Source: Oceanicoccus sp. KOV_DT_Chl
GTDB taxonomy: Bacteria; Pseudomonadota; Gammaproteobacteria; Pseudomonadales; Dasaniaceae
Assembly: GCF_900120175.1 (NCBI RefSeq)
Contig: NZ_FQLF01000002.1
Span: forward strand, 1,488,001-1,552,000
DNA: 64,000 nt
Direction of reading: 5' to 3'
Positions 47,510-56,963 of the stretch are shown here, piece by piece (positions within the stretch are counted from its first letter, which is position 1; the number at the start of each line of letters is the position of its first letter). The notes beneath the pieces were generated by a model that searched no databases, was not told the origin of the DNA, and saw nothing but the letters and a program-made list of their open reading frames with translations. Position numbers and translations under genes: made by a program.

Positions 47510-48432
47510 TGAATCATCTTCCGCAAGGTATCTTCCAAGGTATATTTTGGCCGCCATTCCAATGTTTCCACGGTATGATGAATATCAACTTGCAAGTCGG
47601 CCAATAAGCGCTGAACCAATTCCTCTTTACCCAATAATCGAAATCCAAAGGTTAATAACGATAACGGCACTGGCCACAATCTGGACCTACCGCCCTGTAC
47701 ACTACTCATCACTGACAACAACTCCGACAGAGAATAGGATCGGCCATCAGACACCAAAAAGGTTTGATTGCTAGCGGCAGGATGCTCGATACACGTTACA
47801 ATTAAATCACACAGATTGTACACAGACACCATGTCACGACGATTATCCACCAAAGCAAATGGCAGCGGGATTGGTGAGCGAGCCAGATTTAGTAATCGTA
47901 AAAAATTAGCCTTAACGCCAGGCCCATAGACCAAAGGAGGCCGGATAATGACAAGCTCCATTGTAGAATTTCTGGCAATATCCTCCAGGTATCTCTCAGC
48001 CCGATATTTTGAGCCCGCATATTCATCCTTAGGAGACGCCACATCGAAACTAGAAAAGCTGGCACCTGTCAGCGTATTTTCACCATTCACTTTAATTGAG
48101 CTAATAAAAACAAACCGTTTTACACCGCTGGCTAAAGCCGCTTTTGCCAAGCGCACCGTCACATCAACATTGGCTCGATCATAGAGCTCCGCCTCATCAG
48201 CACTATCTGCATCCATCACATGTGCTCTTGCCGCCAGATGGATGACAACACTTACCCCTTCAAGAATGGCGGACCAGTTATTGAAGGTATAAAAATCACC
48301 CACCGCTAAAAATTGTGCATCCAGCCCCTGATTGCTGCGAGCCACTGCCACACACTCATGATTTTCAGCTTTCAGCATTGGCATTAAGTGCCTGCCCACA
48401 AAGCCACTAGCGCCGGTGATTAGTACTTTCAT
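47506..48432 (-). CDS. NAD-dependent epimerase/dehydratase (SDR)
   Basis: A 308-residue extended SDR with the N-terminal TGASGFVGRHL site and an active-site YAGSKYRAE (Tyr-x3-Lys). Its type is close to the 4-reductase/epimerase proteins found beside priming transferases (WbpV/FnlC-like order). It starts 3 bases inside the preceding GT4 gene and ends in the sugar transferase start, so it is tightly coupled. Likely reduces or epimerises the sugar that primes the repeat unit. Confidence 0.82.
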   Translation of the reverse strand: MKVLITGASGFVGRHLMPMLKAENHECVAVARSNQGLDAQFLAVGDFYTFNNWSAILEGVSVVIHLAARAHVMDADSADEAELYDRANVDVTVRLAKAALASGVKRFVFISSIKVNGENTLTGASFSSFDVASPKDEYAGSKYRAERYLEDIARNSTMELVIIRPPLVYGPGVKANFLRLLNLARSPIPLPFALVDNRRDMVSVYNLCDLIVTCIEHPAASNQTFLVSDGRSYSLSELLSVMSSVQGGRSRLWPVPLSLLTFGFRLLGKEELVQRLLADLQVDIHHTVETLEWRPKYTLEDTLRKMIQ

Positions 48433-49535
48433 TCCAATAACTGCTCAATTGCCGACAGCGTTGCTGCCGCAGTGGAATCCCAGGAAAAATGCGCCGCGTG
48501 CGATTTTGCGCTAGCACTAAGTTGAGCGTAGCGATCCTTATCTGAATCTATCAAACATATAGCATCAACCAACTCATCTATTGAGTAAGGATCAACTAGC
48601 AGCCCACCCTCCCCAACAACTTCAGGCATAGAGGATACGTTAGAGCTCACGACTGGCACGCCAAAGCTCATTGCCTCAATGATTGGCAAACCAAACCCTT
48701 CATATAAAGACGGCATCAATAACACATAGGCATTTTGGTAAAGGGACCTTAATTGTTCATTTTCTACCTTACCGAGAACAATGACATTGGCGTCAATACC
48801 ATATTCAATAACCAAATCAGCTATATCTACGCCACCCCATCCACTACCACCAACAATTTTTAACTCTTTTACTTTCAACCCTCTTTGCAGCGCTAACGAA
48901 AAAGCTTTTAAAATTCTATCTAAATTCTTTCTTGGCTCTAACGTTCCCACAAACAGAAAATATTCCGCATCACCAGTCTCAACAACACCGCCTGCATCAA
49001 CTGGCTGTAAATAAGATGCTAACGGAATAGTCACTATTTTTTCCGGCAGAACCAATAACTCTTTTTTTAATGATCCAGCAGTAGCACCAGAAATAGCAAT
49101 CACTTTAGCCGCGCTTTTAATAGAGCAAGGCATCAACAACCGCTCTAAATATCGCCCCAAAATTGTCATTGTATGAGGATAAAACTTCCATACCAAATCA
49201 TGAATAGTGACTATTTTTTTTACTTTGTTGGGTAACAGCAGAGGCAAGTGATGGCGAGGAGACCAAAAGACATCGATCGAATCTTTATGCGCCCAAACGG
49301 GAAAGACTAGCTGCGCAAAAAATGAACTGACAAAATTCGCACTACAATTACCTTCGCGAATATGCACATTAGGCAAAAGTTCTAACGAATGTATACAGGG
49401 ACGATCTAGATATAAATACCATTGATGCGGTGAATTGAAAGTTAACCTTTTCAGCAATTCATAAGTATACCGGGTGATGCCAACCATAGGCTGCGCTAAA
49501 GGCCGGGCATCCACTGCGATTTTTAGCGACCTCAT
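48429..49535 (-). CDS. Glycosyltransferase family 4
   Basis: A 368-residue GT-B enzyme starting VDARPLAQPMVGITRYTYEL, with PSLYEGFGLPIIEAMSFG (E-x7-E) and VVSSNVSSMPEVVGEGG. Mannosyl- or N-acetylglucosaminyl-type donors are common in this group, but the sugar is not readable. Overlaps by 4 bases with genes on both sides. Confidence 0.87.
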   Translation of the reverse strand: MRSLKIAVDARPLAQPMVGITRYTYELLKRLTFNSPHQWYLYLDRPCIHSLELLPNVHIREGNCSANFVSSFFAQLVFPVWAHKDSIDVFWSPRHHLPLLLPNKVKKIVTIHDLVWKFYPHTMTILGRYLERLLMPCSIKSAAKVIAISGATAGSLKKELLVLPEKIVTIPLASYLQPVDAGGVVETGDAEYFLFVGTLEPRKNLDRILKAFSLALQRGLKVKELKIVGGSGWGGVDIADLVIEYGIDANVIVLGKVENEQLRSLYQNAYVLLMPSLYEGFGLPIIEAMSFGVPVVSSNVSSMPEVVGEGGLLVDPYSIDELVDAICLIDSDKDRYAQLSASAKSHAAHFSWDSTAAATLSAIEQLLE

Positions 49536-50677
49536 CTGGAGAGTGTCTCCGTCACTGGGATTGAGGCCTCCGCGATAACTTTTTTATACAAGCTAACATA
49601 CTGCTCGCCAATAATATCACCAGTAAAGTAATCCTCATAACGGCGACGGGCATTAGCTCCCATCTCAGCCGCCTCTTGGGAATGGTAGTAAATATAATCC
49701 ATTGCCTCGCGCAGTTCTTTGGATGAACCTGGCGAAACTACCAAGCCCGTTTCCTTATCGATATTAACGTGACTGGTACCGGTACCCACTTCTGTGGAAA
49801 TAAGTGGCCTACCCATCATTGCTCCCTCAACTAAAGTCATGCCAAATGCCTCGGAACGCAGATAAGATGGGAACACTATAGCTCTGGATAATTTGATTAA
49901 TGTAACCTTCTCATCATCGCTGATAAACCCGGGGAAGATAACATTTTTCAATTGCAGCTCTGCGGCCTGCTTTTTAAGTTCTTGCTCAATCGAACCTGAG
50001 CCGGCAATAACAACGTTATAGTCGGCACCTTTCATAGCATTTAAAAGAATGTGTAAACCCTTGTAATACCGAAACACGCCGACAAAGAGGAAAAAATTTT
50101 CACCATATTGCTCACGCATAGCAGCTAATGTTGCGTCCTTGCAATCAGGATAAGATTCTTCGTTAATCCCAAGCGGTATTACTTCAACTTTTTCTGAATA
50201 TTCACTGAGCACAGAACTGGAAGCGAAATAATTCTGTGAGGTTGCCACGACTCTCGAAGCGCCACGGAGAAATTGCTTCATCAGCGGGCGATATAGCTTA
50301 CCCAGTCGCTTCTGACGCACTATATCGGAGTGGTAGGTAATAATATAAGGCTTGGTACCGCCAGCTAATAGCTCTAACAAGTCAGCAAAGGGCCAAGGGA
50401 AATGGTAGTGAACTATATCGCACCACTCTAATAGTTCACGAAACTGAGGCAATATAGTGAAGCTGATATCGCAGGATTTAATACTGACGTGTCGTGGTGA
50501 GCGAAAAACTGTAGCCTCTTCACGCTCAACTGTAGCTTCACCAGGTTCACGTTGTAGCGTCAACACACGGTTTTCCGTATTGAAAGGGGCAGTACTTAAA
50601 CATATCTGGCGAATGGCCTCTTCCAGTCCGCCTTGCGTATCCGGGTAGTAGGTGCGATAAAAATGCAGTACTCTCAT
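49532..50677 (-). CDS. Glycosyltransferase family 4
   Basis: A 381-residue GT-B enzyme starting with FYRTYYPDTQGGLEEAIRQI, with the donor part FVGVFRYYKGLHIL and the acid-rich region SEAFGMTLVEGAMMG. It is the first gene of the minus-strand glycan set, divergent from the GT2 gene with 88 bases between. Donor and acceptor unknown. Confidence 0.87.
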   Translation of the reverse strand: MRVLHFYRTYYPDTQGGLEEAIRQICLSTAPFNTENRVLTLQREPGEATVEREEATVFRSPRHVSIKSCDISFTILPQFRELLEWCDIVHYHFPWPFADLLELLAGGTKPYIITYHSDIVRQKRLGKLYRPLMKQFLRGASRVVATSQNYFASSSVLSEYSEKVEVIPLGINEESYPDCKDATLAAMREQYGENFFLFVGVFRYYKGLHILLNAMKGADYNVVIAGSGSIEQELKKQAAELQLKNVIFPGFISDDEKVTLIKLSRAIVFPSYLRSEAFGMTLVEGAMMGRPLISTEVGTGTSHVNIDKETGLVVSPGSSKELREAMDYIYYHSQEAAEMGANARRRYEDYFTGDIIGEQYVSLYKKVIAEASIPVTETLSR

Positions 50678-50765
50678 AACTCGAAAATGCCCATTGAAGC
50701 TTAGGCCTAGATAGCCAAACGACGAACATTCTACACTAATTTAGAATTAAACAGCAGAGCCAAGC

Positions 50766-51548
50766 ATGTCACCGTACCTATCTATTATAACCCCCTGCCT
50801 GAATGCTGAAAAAACCATCAAGCAAACGATAGATAGCGTATTCCAGCAAGAGCATCATGGGATTGAATATATTATTATTGACGGCGGATCTACTGACGGC
50901 ACGCTTGATATCGTAAAAGAATACGCCCAAAAACTGGAGATTATCGTATCCGAACCTGATCAAGGAATTAGCGATGCCTTTAACAAAGGAATAGCTTTAG
51001 CTAAAGGGGACTATATTGCCATTATAAATGCCGACGACTACTACGAACCCGGAGCGTTCAATACCATTGTCGCTACGGCGCTAGAACATAATCAACCCGA
51101 TGTGATTCATGGTGGGTTACGCTACATCCCCATTAGCGGGGATAGCTATTTGGAACAACCCAATATTGAACGCATTTGGCGCTATATGTCAGTCTTCCAC
51201 CCTACTATGTTCATTCATCGAAGGGCTTATGAAAGTATCGGCTTGTATCGACTCGACTTCCGTTTTGCAATGGATTCTGAATGGGTGCACCGAGCTATCG
51301 CAAATCGACTAAGGTTTGTACAGAGTAACAACGTCATTAGTAATATGCGCTTAGGCGGTGCCAGCCACAAATACCTACTCCGCAGCTTGCTGGAATTTCG
51401 CCAATCCGCCATTGCTCATGGCAACAACCGGAAGCTAGCAAATTTCTACTTCGGCAGACAGCTTATTATTCAAACCTTAATCAATATCAATTGGGTGAAG
51501 CGACTACTTCTTTATAGAAGGCACATTATAAGACCCCACCGCCCGTAA
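50766..51548 (+). CDS. Glycosyltransferase family 2
   Basis: A 260-residue GT-A enzyme with SIITPCLNAEKTIKQTIDSV, IIIDGGSTDGTLD and the metal-binding DDYYEPG region (IINADDYY). It resembles colanic-acid-type WcaA/WcaE proteins. It is separated from the phosphonate operon by 348 bases that contain only a fragment of another gene. Confidence 0.87.
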   Translation: MSPYLSIITPCLNAEKTIKQTIDSVFQQEHHGIEYIIIDGGSTDGTLDIVKEYAQKLEIIVSEPDQGISDAFNKGIALAKGDYIAIINADDYYEPGAFNTIVATALEHNQPDVIHGGLRYIPISGDSYLEQPNIERIWRYMSVFHPTMFIHRRAYESIGLYRLDFRFAMDSEWVHRAIANRLRFVQSNNVISNMRLGGASHKYLLRSLLEFRQSAIAHGNNRKLANFYFGRQLIIQTLININWVKRLLLYRRHIIRPHRP

Positions 51549-51725
51549 AATAGTAGCCATGAACGACTGAAACATGATTCAATAGCAGCCTCAAAATTAG
51601 TTTAGACATCAGGTGATTGTTAGTAAAAAGTATTACGTTTGTTAGCTAGGCGACTTATCATTATGCCTCTTATTGAGTAGATGGTTGTTAGATAAGCAGT
51701 TCTCAACATTAAACACTGTGTATCC

Positions 51726-51881
51726 TCACTCAATATAGATTGTAATAACCTTATCTATACCGCCTGGCAAAGGAACGCTCTCAATTTCTACAACAAGCGT
51801 ATTTACAGCACCTGACATAAACGTCGTGATTTTAAAGACATGTGCCCAACTTACTAGCAAGGCATGATCGTCACATAAAAC
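51726..51881 (-). pseudogene. Remnant coding for a C-terminal beta-domain (about 51 codons)
   Basis: On the minus strand this intergenic stretch reads open for about 51 codons to a TGA, with a stop just upstream and no good start. The text is protein-like (ALLVSWAHVFKITTF, then SGAVNTLVVEIES) and resembles the C-terminal domain of the membrane phosphatase-superfamily gene at 59006 (DGVNTLVFQSSK in the same relative place). It looks like a leftover of a lost or rearranged glycan gene. The similarity is short, so chance is not excluded. The rest of the 348-base gap (51549-51896) shows nothing. Confidence 0.35.
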
Positions 51882-51896
51882 TTAAGGGCCCATACT

Positions 51897-52124
51897 ATGA
51901 ATAACTTAACTTTACTTATTGCCATTCTGTTTTTAACTGCATCGCCTTCAGTGTTCGCATACCTTGATCCGGGGTCGGGTAGCGCCATTATGTCTGCAGT
52001 TGTAGGCGCCTTTGTTGCTATGAGCCTGGTGATTAAAACTTATTTTTATAAGATAAAATCTTTCTTTATTAAAACCAAGCCTACCGAAACAGATACACCT
52101 AATGACCAGGATTTATCTTCCTGA
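51897..52124 (+). CDS. Small membrane protein with YLDPGSGS motif
   Basis: A 75-residue protein: signal-like hydrophobic N-terminus (about 4-20, ending VFA), then YLDPGSGSAIMSAVVGAFVA and a second hydrophobic segment, then a Lys-rich tail. Small proteins with a Y-L-D-P-G-[ST]-G-S stretch recur in polysaccharide loci, but I know of no assigned function. It lies 56 bases before pepM on the same strand and is likely part of that operon. Confidence 0.7.
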   Translation: MNNLTLLIAILFLTASPSVFAYLDPGSGSAIMSAVVGAFVAMSLVIKTYFYKIKSFFIKTKPTETDTPNDQDLSS

Positions 52125-52180
52125 TCATTACCGATTACCGATAATACTTCAAACTATCACCTTATATTGAAAATACTATT

Positions 52181-53479
52181 ATGAAAAAAGTTTACGTAGG
52201 CATGAGCGCCGACCTCATTCATCCCGGTCATATTAATATTATTCACGAAGCAGCCAAGCTGGGCGAAGTCACTGTAGGCCTGCTAACTGACAAAGCTATA
52301 GCAAGCTATAAACGGCTTACATTTTTAACTTACGAACAGCGCAAAAGCGTTGTTGAAAATATTAAAGGTGTGGCAAACATTACACCCCAAACAACCCTTG
52401 ACTACCGTGACAATCTTATTGCAATCAAACCAGATTATGTTGTACATGGCGATGATTGGAAAACTGGCATTCAAGCCAAAACCAGACAACAGGTTATCGA
52501 CACATTGGCGACTTGGGGAGGAGAACTGATTGAAGTCGGTTATACAGCAGGGATATCGTCTTCTCAGCTACACGAGAGCTTAAAAGAAGTTGGGACCACG
52601 CCTGACATCCGATTAAAGCGCTTGCGCCGCCTTATCGCCGCCAAGCCCGTAGTACGAGTTTTAGAAGCTCATACGCCACTGTGCGGTCTGATTATTGAGC
52701 ATGCAGAAGCTATTGTCGACGGCGCCAAAAGGGAGTTCGACGCCATGTGGTCAAGCAGCCTGACCGACTCAACTGCTAAAGGTAAGCCTGATATTGAAGC
52801 ACTCGATCTAACTTCACGCCTCCAAAATATTAACGATACGTTTGAGGTAACAACCAAGCCATTAATCTATGATGCCGATACTGGCGGCATACCTGAACAC
52901 TTTGCCTTTACGGTGAAAAGCCTAGAGCGCGTTGGAGTTTCGGCAGTTATCATAGAAGATAAAGTCGGCCTAAAGAAAAATTCTTTATTTGGTAATGATG
53001 TTGATCAACAACAAGCGAGCATTGAAGAGTTCTGCCATAAAATTCAGGTTGGAAAAAGAGCCCAAATCACTGAAGACTTTATGATCATTGCACGGATTGA
53101 AAGTTTGATACTGGAACAAGGCATGGACGATGCCATTAATCGCGCAAAAGCTTATATTGACGCCGGCGCTGACGGTATTATGATTCACAGCCGACATAAA
53201 AGCCCAGCTGAAGTATTGGAGTTTTGCAGCATCTATAGGAAGCTTGAAAAACAAGTGCCACTAATTGCGGTACCTTCAAGTTATAACAGTATTACTGATA
53301 CCGAGCTCGCTGAAGCTGGAGTTAATGTTGTTATTTACGCAAACCATATGTTACGTGCAGCATACCCCGCCATGAACAACGTCGCACACTCCATACTACA
53401 ACATGGCCGATCTGAGGAGTGTAAAGATCAGTGCATGCCCATTAAAGATATTCTCGATTTAATTCCAGGCACAAGATAA
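52181..53479 (+). CDS. pepM: Cytidylyltransferase-phosphoenolpyruvate mutase fusion
   Basis: A 432-residue two-domain protein. Residues 1 to about 135 form a nucleotidyltransferase with HPGH (14-17) and AGISSSQL (123-130), as in PntC-type phosphonate cytidylyltransferases. From about 150 comes PEP mutase, with DADTGG (231-236) and the diagnostic [10 protein letters not shown] (259-268, pattern EDK-x5-NS), forming the C-P bond of phosphonopyruvate from PEP. PEP mutase without decarboxylation is unfavourable, and the decarboxylase follows 4 bases downstream. The fusion suggests that the final phosphonate is activated as a CMP ester. It is the key gene for the phosphonate operon. Confidence 0.93.
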   Translation: MKKVYVGMSADLIHPGHINIIHEAAKLGEVTVGLLTDKAIASYKRLTFLTYEQRKSVVENIKGVANITPQTTLDYRDNLIAIKPDYVVHGDDWKTGIQAKTRQQVIDTLATWGGELIEVGYTAGISSSQLHESLKEVGTTPDIRLKRLRRLIAAKPVVRVLEAHTPLCGLIIEHAEAIVDGAKREFDAMWSSSLTDSTAKGKPDIEALDLTSRLQNINDTFEVTTKPLIYDADTGGIPEHFAFTVKSLERVGVSAVIIEDKVGLKKNSLFGNDVDQQQASIEEFCHKIQVGKRAQITEDFMIIARIESLILEQGMDDAINRAKAYIDAGADGIMIHSRHKSPAEVLEFCSIYRKLEKQVPLIAVPSSYNSITDTELAEAGVNVVIYANHMLRAAYPAMNNVAHSILQHGRSEECKDQCMPIKDILDLIPGTR

Positions 53480-53483
53480 TATT

Positions 53484-54611
53484 ATGTTAAGTCCTCAATT
53501 ATTTTTTGATTCTCTCAGTCAGGCCGGCGTAAATTACTTCACCGGTGTGCCTGACTCACTACTCAAAACCTTCTGCGCCTATGTTACCGATAATGTGTCG
53601 GCGAAGAATCATGTTATCGCCGCCAACGAAGGCGCTGCTGTCGGTTTGGCAATGGGCCACTATCTTGCTTCAGGTGAAGTACCTTTGGTATACCTGCAGA
53701 ATTCTGGACTAGGCAATACCATTAACCCCCTCACATCTTTAGTCGACCCTGAAGTATATAGCATACCTATGTTACTTATGATTGGCTGGAGAGGCGAGCC
53801 CGGTGTAAAAGATGAGCCCCAGCATGTAAAGCAAGGGCGCGTCACATTAAAAGTGCTTGAAGCACTAGAAATTCCTTACACCATTATTGACGGCAGCGAA
53901 GACCATATTGCTACCACCATTGACGACGCTGTTCGATCAGCCCAAACTACCGGCGGAGCCCATGCCCTAATTATTCGAAAGAATAGTTTTGAGCACTACA
54001 GTATCAGCGATAAAATTCAGCCAAGCTATGGATGGAACAGAGAGGATGCTATTAAGCAGATAGTTAATCACCTGGACGAACGCGATATTATTATCGCCAC
54101 AACGGGCATGGCATCACGAGAACTTTTCGAATATCGAGCCCAGCAAGGCCAAGGCCATGAACGGGACTTCCTGACTGTTGGAGGAATGGGGCACGCCTCC
54201 CAAATTGCGCTAGCAATCGCAAGCCAAAACTCCAACCGCCGTGTCATTTGTATTGATGGCGACGGCGCAGCACTGATGCACTTAGGTTCGATGGCTATTA
54301 ATGGTATGTCTGCATTAAGCAACTTCAAACACATTATTATTAATAATGGTGTTCATGACTCTGTTGGCGGCCAACCCACTGTTGGCTTTGATATCAACCT
54401 TACCAACATTGCAACAGCGTGTGGTTATAGCTACGCAACCACCTGCGAATCCAGTGATACTCTAGCGCCCGCTATGAAAGCACTTTTTTCGAGCAATGGG
54501 CCAGCAGCGATAGAGGTTCGTGTGAACAAAGGTCATCGCAGCAATCTTGGCAGGCCCACCTCAAGTCCGCAGGACAACAAACAAGCATTTATGCAATTTT
54601 TGCAAAGCTGA
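53484..54611 (+). CDS. ppd: Phosphonopyruvate decarboxylase
   Basis: A 375-residue thiamine-diphosphate enzyme that converts phosphonopyruvate to phosphonoacetaldehyde, drawing the PepM reaction forward. ThDP glutamate region ANEGAAVGLAMG is near residue 45, and GDGAALMHLG followed about 25 residues later by NNG is the ThDP/Mg motif. It is coupled to pepM, 4 bases upstream, and followed by the dehydrogenase gene 12 bases later. Confidence 0.93.
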   Translation: MLSPQLFFDSLSQAGVNYFTGVPDSLLKTFCAYVTDNVSAKNHVIAANEGAAVGLAMGHYLASGEVPLVYLQNSGLGNTINPLTSLVDPEVYSIPMLLMIGWRGEPGVKDEPQHVKQGRVTLKVLEALEIPYTIIDGSEDHIATTIDDAVRSAQTTGGAHALIIRKNSFEHYSISDKIQPSYGWNREDAIKQIVNHLDERDIIIATTGMASRELFEYRAQQGQGHERDFLTVGGMGHASQIALAIASQNSNRRVICIDGDGAALMHLGSMAINGMSALSNFKHIIINNGVHDSVGGQPTVGFDINLTNIATACGYSYATTCESSDTLAPAMKALFSSNGPAAIEVRVNKGHRSNLGRPTSSPQDNKQAFMQFLQS

Positions 54612-54623
54612 TAAGGTACGACC

Positions 54624-55763
54624 ATGCAGCAAGAGTTTTTGGGTAGAGGCAGCTCAAGTAACATCGTTGACGTACTGACAACACTCAATGCAAAAAGAAT
54701 CTTATTGGTAACGGGTAAAGATTCTTACAGTAGTTGCGGAGCAAAAGCGGTATTTTCACAACTATTAGCGCCCTATCAAGTGAGCACTTTCGATAACTTT
54801 TCACCCAATCCGGAGTTTAGTGAAGCCCTCGAAGGTACAAAGCTCTGTCAGCAGATAAATGCAGATGTCATTATTGCCGTCGGCGGCGGCAGCGCAATTG
54901 ATATTGCAAAATCAATTGCCGCATTTACTGCGGTACCCGGTGGTGAACTTGAGCTTGCTACAGGAAAGTCGAAACTGGAGTCTGTAACATTACCGGTAAT
55001 AATAATTCCTACAACCGCAGGCACCGGTAGTGAGTCTACCCACTTTGCTGTTATCTATGTAGACGGTAAAAAGTACTCCCTAGCATCCCCCTTTTTATTG
55101 CCGGCTATAGCTATACTTGACCCTCAATTTACTGACGCTTTGCCAAAATATATAACGGCCTGTACGGGATTTGATGCACTTTGTCAGGCTACCGAATCCT
55201 TTTGGGCAACTGGAGCCACCACAGAAAGCCGTAATTTCGCCAAACAAGCGATTACATTGTTAATGCAAAACTTACGCAAGGTCGTTAATGACCCGGATAA
55301 AGAATCCCGGGAAAACCTTTTGCGAGCAGCGAATTTTGCCGGCAAAGCCATCAACATTAGTAAAACGACAGCGCCCCATGCGCTTTCCTATACTATCACC
55401 AGCCTTTTTGGTATTCCCCACGGTCACGCCGTAGCAATGACACTTGGAGCTTTTTTTCCTCACCATGATAGAGCCAATGAAACATTACTGAGTGCTGGTG
55501 TTACCGATGAAGAATTCACTCAAACTCGCACCGAGCTTTTACAACTGCTAGGTGTTGATTCTGGCAATGCCGCAAAATCCTTGTGGTATACCTTAATGGC
55601 TGATTGCGGGCTGAACCTCTATTTAGGCGACCATCATATTGCCAACTCACCTGACATTAAGACCATTATCGCCGGGATTAATATGGAGCGCTTAGGCAAT
55701 CACCCCGTCCAATTAAATACATCCGAGCTAGTAGATTTATTAAAAAGTATTCCTACGCATTAA
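54624..55763 (+). CDS. Iron-containing alcohol dehydrogenase, probable phosphonoacetaldehyde reductase
   Basis: A 379-residue Fe-type dehydrogenase with GGGSAIDIAKS and IPTTAGTGSESTHFAV, and metal-binding His residues in TTAPHALSY and GIPHGHAVAM. In other phosphonate loci (PhpC/FomC type) such enzymes reduce phosphonoacetaldehyde to 2-hydroxyethylphosphonate (HEP). No aminotransferase is present to make 2-aminoethylphosphonate instead. The assignment rests on operon position; the fold is sure. Confidence 0.82.
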   Translation: MQQEFLGRGSSSNIVDVLTTLNAKRILLVTGKDSYSSCGAKAVFSQLLAPYQVSTFDNFSPNPEFSEALEGTKLCQQINADVIIAVGGGSAIDIAKSIAAFTAVPGGELELATGKSKLESVTLPVIIIPTTAGTGSESTHFAVIYVDGKKYSLASPFLLPAIAILDPQFTDALPKYITACTGFDALCQATESFWATGATTESRNFAKQAITLLMQNLRKVVNDPDKESRENLLRAANFAGKAINISKTTAPHALSYTITSLFGIPHGHAVAMTLGAFFPHHDRANETLLSAGVTDEEFTQTRTELLQLLGVDSGNAAKSLWYTLMADCGLNLYLGDHHIANSPDIKTIIAGINMERLGNHPVQLNTSELVDLLKSIPTH

Positions 55764-55775
55764 GGTACTTCAATT

Positions 55776-56942
55776 ATGGTCTTTGATAGCTTAAAGCTTT
55801 TTTTTCGCGCCAAACGAGATATGAAAGCATTCAACGCCCTACCACAAAAAGACCGTAAAATTGTTTTTTATGCCGAGGATACTCATTCAAAGATTCATTT
55901 TGAAGGTATCATCTCTCAACTAACTGCTAAATATGGCGAAACGATTTGCTACCTGACATCCGCTCACGATGACACCGTATTGCACTCATCCGATGATCGG
56001 ATAAAAAAGTTTTATATTGGGGATGGCCTTATCAGGAGCGTAGCATTCAGAACGCTAAAGGCCGATCTCGTAATCATGACAATGCCCGACTTGGAGAATT
56101 ACCACCTTAAACGGTCTCAGACTTATCCTGTACATTATCTATATCTTTTTCATGCCATGGTTAGCACTCACTCTAACTATCGCCAGGCAGCCTTTGATCA
56201 TTATGATACTGTATTCTGCACTGGGCCCTTTCAAATAAACGAAATCAGGGCGACCGAAAAAATTTACGGGCTAAAACCCAAGCACCTGTATAAAGATGGT
56301 TATAGACGCTTGGAGTCGATTATAAATGATGTAAAAAAGCATCGTGCTAGCGTCGGCGAGCCTTCTGTCAACGGGGTAAAAACCGTTATCATAGCGCCCT
56401 CCTGGGGTGAAAATGCAATTTTGGAAAGCTGCGGAATCAAGACCATTAGCGTACTGCTAGAGGCGGGCTATCGAACAATCGTTCGCCCCCACCCGATGAC
56501 AACCAAGCATAAACCTGAGCTTATTAACTCAATCATCAGTCAGTTTGCTAATCATCAACGGTTTCAACTTCAAACTGATATTCGAGATCATAAAACTTTA
56601 TATGAAAGCCACGTCATGATCAGTGACTGGTCAGGTGTTGCCATGGAGTATGCTTTTGCCTGTGAGCGACCAGTCATTTTTATTGATGTACCAAAAAAAT
56701 GTAACAACCCTGAAGCTGATAGAGTCACACAAATACCCATTGAGGTATCGATAAGAGATAAAATTGGCAAAATTATTCCGCCCAATCAACTCGATTTACT
56801 TCCCAAAGCTATCGAAGATATCTATCAGGATAGCGAAAAATTTATCGAACAAATTCGACAAACCAGAGACGTCTCTGTATTTAATTTAGGCAACTCACTG
56901 AATGGTGCAGTCGAGGAAATATTAAAAATCGCAAATAAATAA
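55776..56942 (+). CDS. CDP-glycerol glycerophosphotransferase (TagB/TagF)-like transferase
   Basis: A 388-residue GT-B type transferase. Sequence VIIAPSWGENAILESCGI and VRPHPMTTKHKPEL, then SDWSGVAMEYAFACERPVIFID are typical of Glyphos_transf (teichoic acid) enzymes, which use CDP-linked donors. Here the partner cytidylyltransferase is fused to PepM, so the donor is probably CMP-HEP, transferred to a growing glycan. It is the last gene of the phosphonate operon. Sequence identity to a specific characterised member is not assured. Confidence 0.85.
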   Translation: MVFDSLKLFFRAKRDMKAFNALPQKDRKIVFYAEDTHSKIHFEGIISQLTAKYGETICYLTSAHDDTVLHSSDDRIKKFYIGDGLIRSVAFRTLKADLVIMTMPDLENYHLKRSQTYPVHYLYLFHAMVSTHSNYRQAAFDHYDTVFCTGPFQINEIRATEKIYGLKPKHLYKDGYRRLESIINDVKKHRASVGEPSVNGVKTVIIAPSWGENAILESCGIKTISVLLEAGYRTIVRPHPMTTKHKPELINSIISQFANHQRFQLQTDIRDHKTLYESHVMISDWSGVAMEYAFACERPVIFIDVPKKCNNPEADRVTQIPIEVSIRDKIGKIIPPNQLDLLPKAIEDIYQDSEKFIEQIRQTRDVSVFNLGNSLNGAVEEILKIANK

Positions 56943-56963
56943 TTCAGGACAATAAAGTAATAA

